From assembly GCF_040685555.1 (NCBI RefSeq), contig NZ_JBFBIK010000016.1, positions 22,176 through 86,175 of the forward strand: a DNA stretch of 64,000 nucleotides, given 5' to 3'. How positions within the stretch are numbered: position 1 is the stretch's first letter; each line of letters begins with the position of its first letter. Both the position numbers and the translations under genes were made by a program. The notes below the pieces were generated by a model, which searched no databases, was not told where the DNA came from, and saw only the letters and a list, made by a program, of their open reading frames with translations. Source of the DNA: Sphaerisporangium sp040685555. Its GTDB lineage: Bacteria > Actinomycetota > Actinomycetes > Streptosporangiales > Streptosporangiaceae. This document shows positions 45,064 to 54,236 of the stretch, in pieces.

Positions 45064-46613
45064 ATGAAGGCGAAGCTGCCGGGTCCGGAGGCGTCCTGCA
45101 CGGTCATCCCCGCGTCGGCCAGCCACCGCGTGACCTCGTCCAGCTCGAAGAGCAGCATCCCCTCGACACGGCTGGGGAAGTAGTGCGAGGCCTGGAAGTA
45201 CCGGGCGATCGGGTCGGAGTCGAACAGGAAGGTCATCAGCGTGAAGGTGCCGCCCGGCCGCAGGACCCGGCCCACCTCGGCGATGGCCTTGGCGGCGTCG
45301 TCGGGGAAGGCGTGCAGGGCGTTCCAGCAGTTCACCGCGCCCATGGTGGCGTCGCCGAACGGGATGTCGAGCGCGCTGCCACGGACCGCGGGCACCTCGG
45401 GCAGCTTGCCGCGCAGCACCGTCAGCATCGGCAGGCCCATGTCGAGGGCGATCAGCCGGTCCTGGCCGACCGTCTCGGCCACCACGGTCGTCCACCTGCC
45501 CGCGCCCGCCGCGACGTCGAGCACCGGGCCGTCCACCGGGCGTATGTGCTGGGCCACGTAGGCGTCCTCGTCCGCGAGGGTGACCGCGCCGCCCCAGTTT
45601 CCCCCCGCGATCCGCAGGAACGCCGGCCGCAGCACGGACTCGTAGTAGACGCCCAGGCTGGGCATCTCCGCCAGCTTCGACAGCAGGTTCGCGGTCGCGT
45701 CGTCCGGGACGTCCGCCGCCGACTCGCTCACGCCCTCCGACAGGTCGAGGATGCCGCGCGCGAGCGGGTACCGGGTCGAGCAGGCGTCGCACCGGACGAT
45801 GTCGTGGTCGAAGTCGAGCGGGCCGCTGCAGGACGTGCAGCGGAAGGCGTCCGCGTGGCGGGCGAACAGCTCGGTCCCGGAGTCGGCGGGAGCCGGGGGC
45901 ACCGCGGCGGGCGCGGCGGCGTCGCCGGGCGAGACCGCTCCGCCGGCCACCACGGGGGCGCCGAACCGCACCGCGAAGTACGCCTTCGCACCCGAGTAGC
46001 CGAGCAGGGTCCGGGTGTCGTTCTCCCAGTTGGTGGTGATCTGCGCGGGGGTGAGGGTCGCGACCCACTCCTGGTTGAACGCGCGCTCGTCGTCGGTCAT
46101 CTGCCACACCGACGGCGAGGGCCACAGGGCGCCGAGGTCGGGGGCGTCGAGGTCGAGCGTGCGCAGGGCGCGGTCGAGCCTGCTCTGGTCGCCCGGGTCC
46201 AGGTTCAGGTGCTCGACGGCGGCCAGGATGCGGTCGCGGTCGCCGGGGAAGTGCGACAGGAGGTAGAGCAGGGCGAGCGTCAGCGGGCGCCCCTTCACCG
46301 CGTCGCCCACCAGTTCGAGGTACCGGTCGAGGCCCTGCCGCACCGCCGTGGCGACCTCACCGTCGACGGCGGGGTACTCGGCCTCGGCGAGCAGGGCGAG
46401 CAGGATGATCACGTAGCCCTTGCGGTCGTCGCCGGCCCGGTCCAGGTACGCCACGAGAGCGGGTGTCGCCGCCAGCGCCTCGTCCGTCAGCTCGCCGTCG
46501 ATCCACAGCGCGCCGACCAGCCGCTGGTACTCCGTGTGGAGGTCGTCGGGCCCGGCGTCGGTGAAATCTTCCAGCAGATCCGCGACGGTCAGCTGCGTGG
46601 TGGAAACACTCAT
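45045..46613 (-). CDS. SAM methyltransferase with helical N-terminus and zinc ribbon
   Basis: A 522-residue three-part protein. Residues 1-220 are almost wholly helical with HEAT/TPR-like rhythm. Residues about 265-310 hold a zinc ribbon (CTSCSGPLDFDHDIVRCDACSTRYP). Residues 330-520 are a class I methyltransferase with motif I VLDVAAGAGRWTTVVAET, then DMGLPMLTVLRG and VNCWNALHAFPDDAAKA, plus LRPGGTFTLMTFLFD. The C-terminal part resembles UbiE/Trm112-fused methyltransferases. The N-terminal part is not recognised and may bind the substrate or a carrier. It diverges from another methyltransferase gene at 46979. Confidence 0.85.
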   Translation of the reverse strand: MSVSTTQLTVADLLEDFTDAGPDDLHTEYQRLVGALWIDGELTDEALAATPALVAYLDRAGDDRKGYVIILLALLAEAEYPAVDGEVATAVRQGLDRYLELVGDAVKGRPLTLALLYLLSHFPGDRDRILAAVEHLNLDPGDQSRLDRALRTLDLDAPDLGALWPSPSVWQMTDDERAFNQEWVATLTPAQITTNWENDTRTLLGYSGAKAYFAVRFGAPVVAGGAVSPGDAAAPAAVPPAPADSGTELFARHADAFRCTSCSGPLDFDHDIVRCDACSTRYPLARGILDLSEGVSESAADVPDDATANLLSKLAEMPSLGVYYESVLRPAFLRIAGGNWGGAVTLADEDAYVAQHIRPVDGPVLDVAAGAGRWTTVVAETVGQDRLIALDMGLPMLTVLRGKLPEVPAVRGSALDIPFGDATMGAVNCWNALHAFPDDAAKAIAEVGRVLRPGGTFTLMTFLFDSDPIARYFQASHYFPSRVEGMLLFELDEVTRWLADAGMTVQDASGPGSFAFITAVRN

Positions 46614-46978
46614 GTGCGCGTCCTTTCACGAAAGGTAAGACAGGCTTGGTCCGCACTCGACAGGCGGTGTGCGACGACCGCGCCCAAGGTGCAATGACGG
46701 CCGGCCGCTTCGGTCCCGGCTCACTCCGCGCTCGTCCGGCGAGATATCCGTTTTACAAAATCCTCGCACCGGCGCCCGCCCGCGTCTTCTCCGAGCGTGC
46801 TTACCGGCATTTCGCCCGGGGCTCGTCACGGCGCCTCACCGGGAGCACAGCAACCATAGAGATGCGGCCGGGCCATGCGGCGAACACCATGGGCTCATCG
46901 CGGGCGTTCTCGCTTTCGGTAGAGCGTGTTCGGTTTTCGGTACGGCGTGTGAGGCCAGTCGATTGGAGTGTCGGATTA
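46614..46978. promoter_or_regulatory. Divergent region of 365 bases between methyltransferase genes
   Basis: Should carry promoters for both directions. An AT-richer stretch at 46745-46770 and 46910-46980 is the likely place. No clear boxes, operators or small genes were found by eye. Confidence 0.35.
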
Positions 46979-47809
46979 ATGACCAGGGATTTGATCGACC
47001 CAGCGGATATCGGCACGCACTACGACGAGCGCTCTCCCATCGGAGACGAGTTCCGCAACGGTCAGCTGCACATGTGGTACTGGTTCGACAACGAGGACGA
47101 CACTCCGCTCAAGGACGCCGTCCACCGGATCAGCCGCAAGGTGACCGACACCCTCGGCCTGCGCCCCGGCGAGCGCGTGCTGGACGCCGGATGCGGGCCG
47201 GGCGAGACGGCCGTCTACCTGGCCAAGAACTTCGGCGTGCACGTCACCGGCATCACGGTGAGCGCCTTCGAGATCGACAAGGCCAACGAGCGGGCCGCGG
47301 CCACCGGCGTGAGCGACCTGGTGAGCTTCGAATACGGCGACTACATGAACCTGTCCTACCCGGACGGCTCGTTCGACGCCGTGCTCGCGCTGGAGTCGCT
47401 GCAGAACGCCCAGGACCTCGGCCAGGTGCTGCGGGAGCTGTACCGGGTGCTACGCCCGGGGGGCCGCATCTCGTTCTCCGACTTCAGCCTGGAGTCGGCG
47501 GCCGAGCCCGCGAGGGTTGAGAAGTTCATGGACACCCTCAAGCTCCGCGAGCTGCCCACGCTGGCGGAGTGGATCGAGCACGCGCTGAGCGCGGGGTTCG
47601 AGGTAGAGGAGTACACCCAGTGCGGTCCGAGGGTGTTCGGCAAGAAGTCGAAGTACATCAAGTCCGCGATGGACCAGAGGGACACGATCGTCGAGAAGTT
47701 CGGCGAGGAGGCCCTGGCGGAGTTCTCGCGTAGGCACCTGGGCTTCTTCGCCCCGAGGAAGGACCAGATCGGCTACGTGATCCTCTCCGCCCGCAAGCCG
47801 CTGCGCTGA
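46979..47809 (+). CDS. SAM-dependent methyltransferase (UbiE/sterol type)
   Basis: A 276-residue class I methyltransferase from the ATG at 46979 (TTGGAG upstream). Motif I is RVLDAGCGPGETAVYLA, motif II region ITVSAFEIDKANERAAATG, post-I acidic FEYGDYMNL, motif III DAVLALESLQNAQDLG and LRPGGRISFSDF. The pattern is close to the gamma-tocopherol / sterol and small-molecule C- or O-methyltransferases found in natural-product loci. It is a distant paralogue of the next gene (same length, same order of motifs, 130-base gap), so the two may act on one scaffold. Confidence 0.9.
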   Translation: MTRDLIDPADIGTHYDERSPIGDEFRNGQLHMWYWFDNEDDTPLKDAVHRISRKVTDTLGLRPGERVLDAGCGPGETAVYLAKNFGVHVTGITVSAFEIDKANERAAATGVSDLVSFEYGDYMNLSYPDGSFDAVLALESLQNAQDLGQVLRELYRVLRPGGRISFSDFSLESAAEPARVEKFMDTLKLRELPTLAEWIEHALSAGFEVEEYTQCGPRVFGKKSKYIKSAMDQRDTIVEKFGEEALAEFSRRHLGFFAPRKDQIGYVILSARKPLR

Positions 47810-47940
47810 CGTCCCCTCCAGCTCGCGCCCGGGAACCTCGTCCCCCCATGCCCGGCGCGCGGGGGGCACGGTGATGACCGCGGTCGTCGACGCCCGCGGT
47901 CCGTCGCATCCCCCCATCGAGCGAACCAGCGGAGCCGCAC

Positions 47941-48771
47941 ATGAGCACAGAGCCATTGAACGGGCCCGAGCGGACCTCGGAGTTCTACGACGTCTCCAAC
48001 CTGATCCTTGTGGAGCTGTGGAACGAGAACTTCCACCACGGGTACTGGCTCTCGGAGGACGACGAGAGCTCCAACCAGGTCGCCACCGACCGCCTGACCG
48101 ACCTGCTCATCGAGAAGTCGGGGCTCGGGCAGGGCGGCAGAGTGCTGGACGTGGGGTGCGGCATCGGCACCTCGACCTTCCGGCTGGCGGAGTCGACGCC
48201 GGCCGAGATCGTCGGCATCTCCAACAACCAGTCGCAGATCGACGAGGCCAACCGCCGTGCGCGGGCCAGAGGCCTGGACCACCGGGTGAGCTTCGAGAAC
48301 GCCGACGTGCTGGCGCTGCCCTACGCCGACGGGTCCTTCGACGTCGTGTGGGTCTTCGAGGCCCTGATGCACATGGACCGCGTCCCGACCCTGCGCGAGA
48401 TCCGCCGCGTGCTGCGCCCGGGTGGCCGCGTCGTCGTCACCGACCTGCTCCAGCACGGTCCGTTGAGCGAGGACGCCAGGCGCACCGTGGAAACGCACAT
48501 GGAGGAGATGCTGTCCGGCTCCCTGCTGGAGCAGGAGGCCTACCGCGCGCTGGTCGCCGAGTCCGGCCTTGAGGTGGTCGAGCTGACCGACATCAGCGAG
48601 CACACCAAGAAGACGGCCTGGCGGGTGTACGACGCGGTGAACGAGCGTCACGACGAGATGGTCGAGCGGTACGGCCAGGAGGTCTCCGGCCTGCTGGAGG
48701 TCTTCCGCAACCCGGTCGGGCTGCTCCCGCAGGTGGGCTACCTCATCGCCGTCGCCCGCAGGCCTGCCTGA
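47941..48771 (+). CDS. SAM-dependent methyltransferase (UbiE/sterol type), second
   Basis: A 276-residue class I methyltransferase. Motif I is RVLDVGCGIGTSTFRLAE; then VGISNNQSQIDEANRRAR, FENADVLALPYADGSFDVVW, LMHMDRVPTLREIRRVLRPGGRVVVTDLL. Conserved aromatic residues in NFHHGYWLSED near the start are typical of the small-molecule MT group that includes tocopherol MTs. It follows the first MT on the same strand and ends at a strong bidirectional terminator. Substrate unknown. Confidence 0.9.
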   Translation: MSTEPLNGPERTSEFYDVSNLILVELWNENFHHGYWLSEDDESSNQVATDRLTDLLIEKSGLGQGGRVLDVGCGIGTSTFRLAESTPAEIVGISNNQSQIDEANRRARARGLDHRVSFENADVLALPYADGSFDVVWVFEALMHMDRVPTLREIRRVLRPGGRVVVTDLLQHGPLSEDARRTVETHMEEMLSGSLLEQEAYRALVAESGLEVVELTDISEHTKKTAWRVYDAVNERHDEMVERYGQEVSGLLEVFRNPVGLLPQVGYLIAVARRPA

Positions 48772-48780
48772 CGCAAAGCT

Positions 48781-48822
48781 CTGCCGGCCGTGCCCAGCTT
48801 CTTCGGTGGGCACGGCCGGCAG
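48781..48822. terminator. Strong bidirectional hairpin terminator
   Basis: Perfect 16-bp arms (ctgccggccgtgccca and its complement) around a 10-base loop, between the convergent methyltransferase and acyl-CoA-dehydrogenase-like genes. Confidence 0.88.
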
Positions 48823-48835
48823 GGTATTCGCGGCC

Positions 48836-50083
48836 TCAGTGCTCGTCGGCAATGCCGAAGTGCGCCTTGGCGAGCTCGCGTTTGGCGATGGTGGACAGGA
48901 AGACCGCGAAGCCGGCGTGGCTGTGGAACATGGACATGTCACGCCAGACCCGCTCGATGCGCTCCCCCTCGCGGACGGCGCTGGAGCCGGCGGTGGGGAA
49001 CAGGAAGTTCTCGACCGCGTGCCAGCAGAGCTTCACCACCTCGTGGCAGATCGCGGCGATCCGCAGCTCCTGCTCCTTGGTGACCGCCGCCGCGCCCTGG
49101 GCCGTGGCCTCGCCCCACTGCTGGACGGCGTTGAAGACGGCCGCCTGCCCGGTGGCGATCATGCCGGCCGCCTCGCCGTACCAGAACTGGTAGTCCGGGG
49201 CCTCGGCGCGGGTCATGGTCGGGGGGAACGCGGTGGTGCGGGTGCGCATCAGCTCCTCGTACGCGTCCAACGCGCCGAGCGCCATCCCCACGGCGAGGAT
49301 CGCGTCCTCGATGACCATGAAACTGAGCTGGCCGCCGCCGTACAGGGGGTTGTCGTGCAGGTCGCGCCCGGGGGTACCGTCGGTGACGGTGACCTGGCTG
49401 ACGTGCACGGGGAGGGTGTAGCGGGCCGGGACCAGCCCGTTCTCCATGACGATGCTGTGCGAGCCGCTGCCCTTGAGGCCGAGCTGCCCGCCCCAGTCGT
49501 TAAGGCGCCTCCACTGGCTGCGCGGGGCGACGAACAGCATCGGCGCCGGCGGCTCCCCCTCGGCGGGGGACACCAGCGTGTGGCCGATGAAGTGGGTGGC
49601 GTACGGCGAGCCGGAGCAGTATCTCCAGGTGCCGCTGAGCAGCCAGTCGCCGTCGGGGGTGCGCTCGGTGGTGCCGCTCGGCATCACCGTGGCGGGGCAG
49701 ATGAAGTCGCCGTCCTCGAACAGCTCGGCCTGCGCCCGCTCGCCGAACAGCGAGGCGGCCATGAGCGCGTGCGCGTGTCCCAGGCAGTACATCCAGCCGG
49801 TCGAGGGGCACCCCCGGGTGAGGGCCATCGTCACCCGCATGAAGGTCTCGACGCCGAACTCGTAGCCGCCGTAACGCCGCGGGACGAGGATCCGGTAGAA
49901 GCCGGCCTTCAGGAACTCCTCGTGGGTGTCCGGCGCGTAGAACGTACGTTCCTCGGTCTCGGCCTGGCGGGCGACCAGCGTCGGTGCGATGGCCTCGGCC
50001 CGCGCGATGATCTCTGCGGGCGTGAGCCCGGGCTCTGGCGGGAAGACGACTCCGTACTCGGAAACATTCGTGGCTACTGCCAT
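48836..50083 (-). CDS. Acyl-CoA-dehydrogenase-like flavin monooxygenase (second)
   Basis: A 415-residue protein of the same broad type as 27472-28656. Shared patterns are FLKAGFYRILVPRRYGGYEFG near residue 70, CPSTGWMYCLGHAHALMAAS and a barrel region DGDWLLSGTWRYCSGSPYATHF. The C-terminal helical bundle contains NFLFPTAGSSAVREGERIERVWRDM. In hydroxylases of this type the TxGSSA segment lies near the flavin. It needs reduced flavin from a separate reductase that is not in the window. Likely a tailoring hydroxylase or dehydrogenase for the local product. Confidence 0.87.
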   Translation of the reverse strand: MAVATNVSEYGVVFPPEPGLTPAEIIARAEAIAPTLVARQAETEERTFYAPDTHEEFLKAGFYRILVPRRYGGYEFGVETFMRVTMALTRGCPSTGWMYCLGHAHALMAASLFGERAQAELFEDGDFICPATVMPSGTTERTPDGDWLLSGTWRYCSGSPYATHFIGHTLVSPAEGEPPAPMLFVAPRSQWRRLNDWGGQLGLKGSGSHSIVMENGLVPARYTLPVHVSQVTVTDGTPGRDLHDNPLYGGGQLSFMVIEDAILAVGMALGALDAYEELMRTRTTAFPPTMTRAEAPDYQFWYGEAAGMIATGQAAVFNAVQQWGEATAQGAAAVTKEQELRIAAICHEVVKLCWHAVENFLFPTAGSSAVREGERIERVWRDMSMFHSHAGFAVFLSTIAKRELAKAHFGIADEH

Positions 50084-50521
50084 CGCTGCGCAGGTCCTTA
50101 TCTCGAATGGGTGACGGGGACAGTGGCCCGTGACTTCTCCGCGTGCGCGGCGACGCCGCGCACGTGCGGCGGCTCACCGTCCATGACGCGTCCGTCACCA
50201 CCGGCCCGCCGTCCCCAGGAGGCGACGATTCCTTCCGGACGGGGAAGACGCACCCCCGAAATGGTGGCGGTCATCCGGTCGCACGGCCTTTTCCGCACAT
50301 CCGGCCTTACGACCAAGCCTCACTCGCACCGGCCGGGCGGGGCATCTCCTGGAATGCGCTGTGCCTTTTCCCGCGTGCCGCCCGGGAAACACCGCATTTT
50401 GGGAAATGCGCGGGGTCCCCCGGGATGCAAAGGTCAAGACCTGCCGATCGATGCAGGGCGGCTCCCTGACCACGCGACAACAGCCGGGGACGCCCGTCGA
50501 TCGGCCTGAGCCGGCCAGAAC
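50084..50521. other. Intergenic gap of about 440 bases
   Basis: It lies between the acyl-CoA-dehydrogenase-like gene (leftwards) and the acyltransferase (rightwards), so promoters for both are expected. No supported gene, repeat or clear promoter was found. Confidence 0.35.
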
Positions 50522-51781
50522 GTGAGAAGGTGCGTCAAATTGGTGGAGTTGTCGAAACCCGTCGGGTCCCGTCCCGTACCCCTGCCGTCCCGGCTTCCGT
50601 CGCTGACCGGAATGCGGTTCATCTCCGCAGCCATGGTGTTCCTGACCCACGCCCTGGGCGCCAACCTGTTCGCCTCCGCCGATTTCACCAACACGTACTC
50701 GATGCTGGTCATCCAGGGCGGCTGGGCGGCGGTCTGCTACTTCTTCATCCTCAGTGGCTTCGTCCTCACCTACGCCCAGCGCGCCTCGGACACCCCGAGG
50801 ACGTTCCTGCGGCGCCGCTTCCTGAAGATCTACCCGAACTACGCGATCACCCTCATCGCCGCCCTGATCCTGGTCGCCGTGGTGGCCAAGACGGCCATCG
50901 ACGGCAAGGTCGCGCTGGTGCACTTCCTGCTGCTGCAGTCGTACTTCCCCACGATGGACATCAGGATCGCCTTCAACTCGCCGGCCTGGTCGCTGTCATG
51001 TGAGGCGCTGTTCTATCTGTGCTTCCCGCTGCTGGCCCGCTACATCGGCCGGATCCGGCCCGAGCGGCTCTGGGCGTGGGCGGGCGTCGTCGTGGCGGCG
51101 ATCTTCGCGGTCCCGCTGCTGTCCATGCTGCTGCCCAGCCAGCCGCCCATCCCCGGCTTCGGCATGACCGAGTCGGAGATGTGGTTCGTCATGCAGTTCC
51201 CGCCGACCCGCATGCTGGAGTTCATCTTCGGCATGGTCCTGGCCCGGATCGTGATGACCGGCAGGAAGCTCCCGATGGGCCTCGGCGGCTCGCTGGCGCT
51301 CGGCATCGCGCTGTACGCGCTGTCGCCGCTCTTCCCGCTGAGCTACAACGTGGTCGCCACCTCGATCGTCCCCCTCGGCCTGATCATCGCCGCCGGGGCC
51401 GTCGCGGACGCCAAGGGCAACACGAACTGGATCGGCAGCCGCCCCATGGTCAAGCTGGGCGAGTGGTCGTACGCCTTCTACATGTGGCACTACCTGATCC
51501 TGATCTACGCCCGCCAGTGGTTCGGCTCGCCCAAGGGCTGGAGCACGCCGGTCGGGTTCCTCATGCTCGGCGTGCTGTTCGCGATCACGCTCGGCCTGTC
51601 GTGGCTGCTGTTCAACCTGGTCGAGGATCCGATCATGAAGCGCTTCGCCTCGTCGAAGCGCCGCCCCCGTTCCGGCGCGCTTCCCCCGCCCCCCATCGAG
51701 GGCCCGCCCGCCGACGCTTCCGAGGCACCCGTCCAGTCCGCCACCCCGTCCGCATCGACGGCACCGACCCCCGCACCCTGA
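50522..51781 (+). CDS. Membrane acyltransferase, family 3 (OafA/YrhL type)
   Basis: A 419-residue protein with about ten membrane helices. The entry motif is LPSLTGMRFISAAMVFLTHAL with the conserved Arg and His, followed by GGWAAVCYFFILSGFVLTYA, RRFLKIYPNYAI and later WSLSCEALFYLCFPLL. These match acyltransferase 3, which acylates sugars, antibiotics (for example macrolides) or cell-wall polymers using acyl-CoA. The last 50 residues are Pro/Ser-rich and probably cytoplasmic. The GTG at 50522 is used here but lacks a clear ribosome site; TTG 50540 or GTG 50543 are alternatives with GAAGG upstream. Confidence 0.87.
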   Translation: MRRCVKLVELSKPVGSRPVPLPSRLPSLTGMRFISAAMVFLTHALGANLFASADFTNTYSMLVIQGGWAAVCYFFILSGFVLTYAQRASDTPRTFLRRRFLKIYPNYAITLIAALILVAVVAKTAIDGKVALVHFLLLQSYFPTMDIRIAFNSPAWSLSCEALFYLCFPLLARYIGRIRPERLWAWAGVVVAAIFAVPLLSMLLPSQPPIPGFGMTESEMWFVMQFPPTRMLEFIFGMVLARIVMTGRKLPMGLGGSLALGIALYALSPLFPLSYNVVATSIVPLGLIIAAGAVADAKGNTNWIGSRPMVKLGEWSYAFYMWHYLILIYARQWFGSPKGWSTPVGFLMLGVLFAITLGLSWLLFNLVEDPIMKRFASSKRRPRSGALPPPPIEGPPADASEAPVQSATPSASTAPTPAP

Positions 51782-51850
51782 CCGTCCCCACCACAGGCAA
51801 CCCCCCCGGCCGCCGGCACTCACCACCGGCGGCCGCACGCACGCGCCAGG

Positions 51851-52510
51851 TCAGATGCTGCGAAGGACCGAGACCACGATGCCCAGCACCACTGAGTCGT
51901 CACCGTCGATGATGTCGTAGGCGGGGTTGCGTGGTTCGAGGTAGATGTGCCCGTCGCGCCGACGGTACACCTTGACGGTGGCCTCGCCATCGATCATCGC
52001 GGCGACGATCTGGCCCGAGTGCGCTTCGGGCTGCTGCCGTACCACCACGATGTCGCCATCGCAGATCGCGGCGTCGATCATCGAATCGCCCCGTACACGC
52101 AGACCGAACACACTGCCGCGCCCGGTGAGGTCGCGGGGCAGGGTCAGCATGTCGTCCACGTGCTGTTCGGCCACGATGGGACTGCCCGCGGCGATGTCTC
52201 CGACCACGGGCACGGTCACCAAGCCGGCGGCCGGTTCCGGCGCCGAGCCTCGCAGGAACAGACGCACGTCGATCGGCCGGGTCATCGTCGTGCCCCGGCG
52301 GAGGAACCCCTTGTCCTCCAGGCTCTTCAGGTGTTTCGACACCGATGAGGACGACCGCAGCCCGACCGCGTCGCCGATCTGGCGTGTGCTCGGCGGATAC
52401 CCGTACCTGACCACCCAGTCTTGGATCGTCGCCAGGATCCGCTGCTGGCGCTGCGGCAGTGAGGAGAAGTCCAGGTACTCGAAGCTGTCAGGATCGTCGT
52501 AGGTGGTCAC
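51851..52510 (-). CDS. lexA: LexA-type autocleaving repressor
   Basis: A 219-residue protein with the LexA plan. The N-terminal winged helix contains QRQQRILATIQDWVVRYGYPPSTRQIGDAV and SSVSKHLKSLEDKGFL. The cleavage site is VGDIAAGSPI (Ala-Gly). The catalytic Ser is in RVRGDSMIDAAICDGD and the Lys in ATVKVYRRR. It represses DNA-damage genes until RecA filaments trigger self-cleavage. Actinomycetes often carry paralogues, and no SOS box was seen in front of it, so it may not be the main lexA. The GTG at 52510 has no obvious ribosome site, so a leaderless transcript is possible. Confidence 0.88.
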   Translation of the reverse strand: MTTYDDPDSFEYLDFSSLPQRQQRILATIQDWVVRYGYPPSTRQIGDAVGLRSSSSVSKHLKSLEDKGFLRRGTTMTRPIDVRLFLRGSAPEPAAGLVTVPVVGDIAAGSPIVAEQHVDDMLTLPRDLTGRGSVFGLRVRGDSMIDAAICDGDIVVVRQQPEAHSGQIVAAMIDGEATVKVYRRRDGHIYLEPRNPAYDIIDGDDSVVLGIVVSVLRSI

Positions 52511-52679
52511 CTGCGAAATGCTAGAGGCCGGAGCCTTTGTGTGGGCGGCTTGATCCCCTCGCGGCCGCCACGTTGTAGGCCACGTACAGGCCCAGCGCGA
52601 TCGGGGTCGCGGCGAGGTGCCCGCCGCGACCAGCGGGACTTCTCGCGAGCGAGGATGGTCTGACCTCGCATGCGGTTCG
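52511..52679 (-). other. Gap with a possible gene fragment
   Basis: In one minus-strand frame ending at a TAG (52521-52523) there is a protein-like stretch, GGHLAATPIALGLYVAYNV then AAARG, without a start codon. It looks like the tail of a small membrane protein, but I cannot name it. It may be a remnant. Confidence 0.25.
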
Positions 52680-53792
52680 CTACGCGATCGCGTTGTCTGG
52701 AGAGTCCAGCCAGACGTGTTGGCCTTCGGGGGTGACCGTCATCCCGAACCGGGCTTTGGATGGCGTGCCCCAGGAGACCCACCGCAGATAGGCGGCCTCC
52801 ACCTCGTCCCACAGATCGCGCGGTCCCCGCTGGAGGACCGCCACGGCCTTGTAATCGGGCGCGTAGTGCACTTGGGCGTCGGAATCCTCCGACCACAGTG
52901 ACAGGTGGAATTCGCCGCCCTCCTGGTCCGCATGTGCGCCGTACACCTCCGGCAACAGTCCAGCCACGGCTATATCGGCCCCGGTGGAGGTACGCACCAC
53001 CCGACGCGGATCGAGGTGCGTCGAGGACTTCCGGTAGCTTCCCTCAAGCTGGGGGAGATCCCATCGCTGTGACCGAAGCAGCATGAACCCGACGCCACCG
53101 TAGAACCTTCCAACGGCCGTGCCGTCTCCGGCCGCGGTGAGCACGGTCAGGTAGCCGCCTTCCCACCGGGGCGTCCACGGGAGCACGATCACCCCACCGG
53201 GACGGGTCTGTTCCACCCAGGCGTACGGCACCTCACACACGCCACAGGTGACATGTATGCGGTCGTATGGCGCGCCCTCGGCCCATCCCACAGCGCCGTC
53301 CCCTTGAACCAGCCGAGGCGCGTGTCCGGCCCTTCTCAGGTTCTCGGTCGCCGTGGAGAGCACAGCCTGATCGATTTCGATACTGGTCACATTCTCGTCT
53401 CCAAGTCGATGCGCCAGTAATCCCGCCGTCCAGCCCGTGCCCGTGCCGATCTCCAGGACTTCATCGCCGTCAAAGGGATCGAGCAATCCCAAGGCTGCCG
53501 CCACGACGACCGGCGAGGACGACGAAGAGGTGTAGTCACCTTTCCCTTCCGCTATTTCGGTCGCACCGTCGTCGAGCTGCGTGATGATCGCCGCATTGGA
53601 ATATACGGCGTCCATCCACGCCTCGGGATCGGCTCCCCGGTCAATGAGATGGCCAGGGCCGTCGACAGCATCGCACCATGCTCTGTCGGGGACGAACATG
53701 TGACGCGGCACAGCGTGAAACACGCCCCGCCAACTCTCATCCAGGTCTGTCAGTCGATCAGCGAGGGCGGTGATGCGCTGATCAACGCTCAC
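52680..53792 (-). CDS. Protein-isoaspartate O-methyltransferase-like enzyme
   Basis: A 370-residue methyltransferase of the PIMT family with a C-terminal extension of about 150 residues. Family signs are RHMFVPDRAW, the EGKGDYTSSSSSPVVVAAALGLL region, motif I EVLEIGTGTGWTAGLLAHRLGDENVTSIEID and YDRIHVTCGVCEVPYAWVEQ. Stand-alone PIMT homologues of this kind act on Asp residues of ribosomal peptides in several actinomycete systems. Others are of unknown use. The GTG start overlaps the TGA of a 38-residue peptide gene (GTGA), so the two are strictly coupled. No ATP-grasp or lanthionine enzyme is nearby. Confidence 0.88.
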   Translation of the reverse strand: MSVDQRITALADRLTDLDESWRGVFHAVPRHMFVPDRAWCDAVDGPGHLIDRGADPEAWMDAVYSNAAIITQLDDGATEIAEGKGDYTSSSSSPVVVAAALGLLDPFDGDEVLEIGTGTGWTAGLLAHRLGDENVTSIEIDQAVLSTATENLRRAGHAPRLVQGDGAVGWAEGAPYDRIHVTCGVCEVPYAWVEQTRPGGVIVLPWTPRWEGGYLTVLTAAGDGTAVGRFYGGVGFMLLRSQRWDLPQLEGSYRKSSTHLDPRRVVRTSTGADIAVAGLLPEVYGAHADQEGGEFHLSLWSEDSDAQVHYAPDYKAVAVLQRGPRDLWDEVEAAYLRWVSWGTPSKARFGMTVTPEGQHVWLDSPDNAIA

Positions 53793-53905
53793 TTCTTCCC
53801 CGGCTTCTCATGCTGGCCGGGCTGGTCGGGACGGGCTCCATCCGAGTTCGGTTTCGGCTTCTCCACCGGCTTGTCCGATGGCTTGTCGCCGTCGTGCTTG
53901 CCCAT
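53789..53905 (-). CDS. 38-residue Lys/Pro/Asp-rich peptide coupled to the methyltransferase
   Basis: The ATG at 53905 has GGAAGG about 10 bases upstream. The product begins MGKHDGDKPSDKPVEKPKP and ends HEKPGKK. It has no hydrophobic residue cluster, no Cys and no Trp, and should be disordered. The gene overlaps the methyltransferase start by GTGA. It has three Asp before Gly, Lys or Gln-type residues that could be methylated, but this is only a suggestion. Unknown family. Confidence 0.65.
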   Translation of the reverse strand: MGKHDGDKPSDKPVEKPKPNSDGARPDQPGQHEKPGKK

Positions 53906-54236
53906 TGATTGATCGCCTTCCGTCCGCGCTCTTCTTTTCGGGCCAACTCGCAGGCTGATCGTAATTCGGCCAGCCGAATACGACAAGGGGTTGCGAAATT
54001 TGTGCCATATTCATCCAAACGAATTCGGACACAGACTCCCGACAGCGACCGGAAGGGAAAAGAAGCCTTATACACGCAGGAGCCGAACAACTACAGGACT
54101 TTAACAGCGAGGGTTACGGGCCTAGCAGCGGCCTTGCCGATCTGATCGGCCAGTCTGGTCGGCCTGTTTGTCACACCTCCGGCCTAGTATCAGCACGGTG
54201 TCAAACTCATGCGCTGCGACCAGGGGAGGCGTGCTG

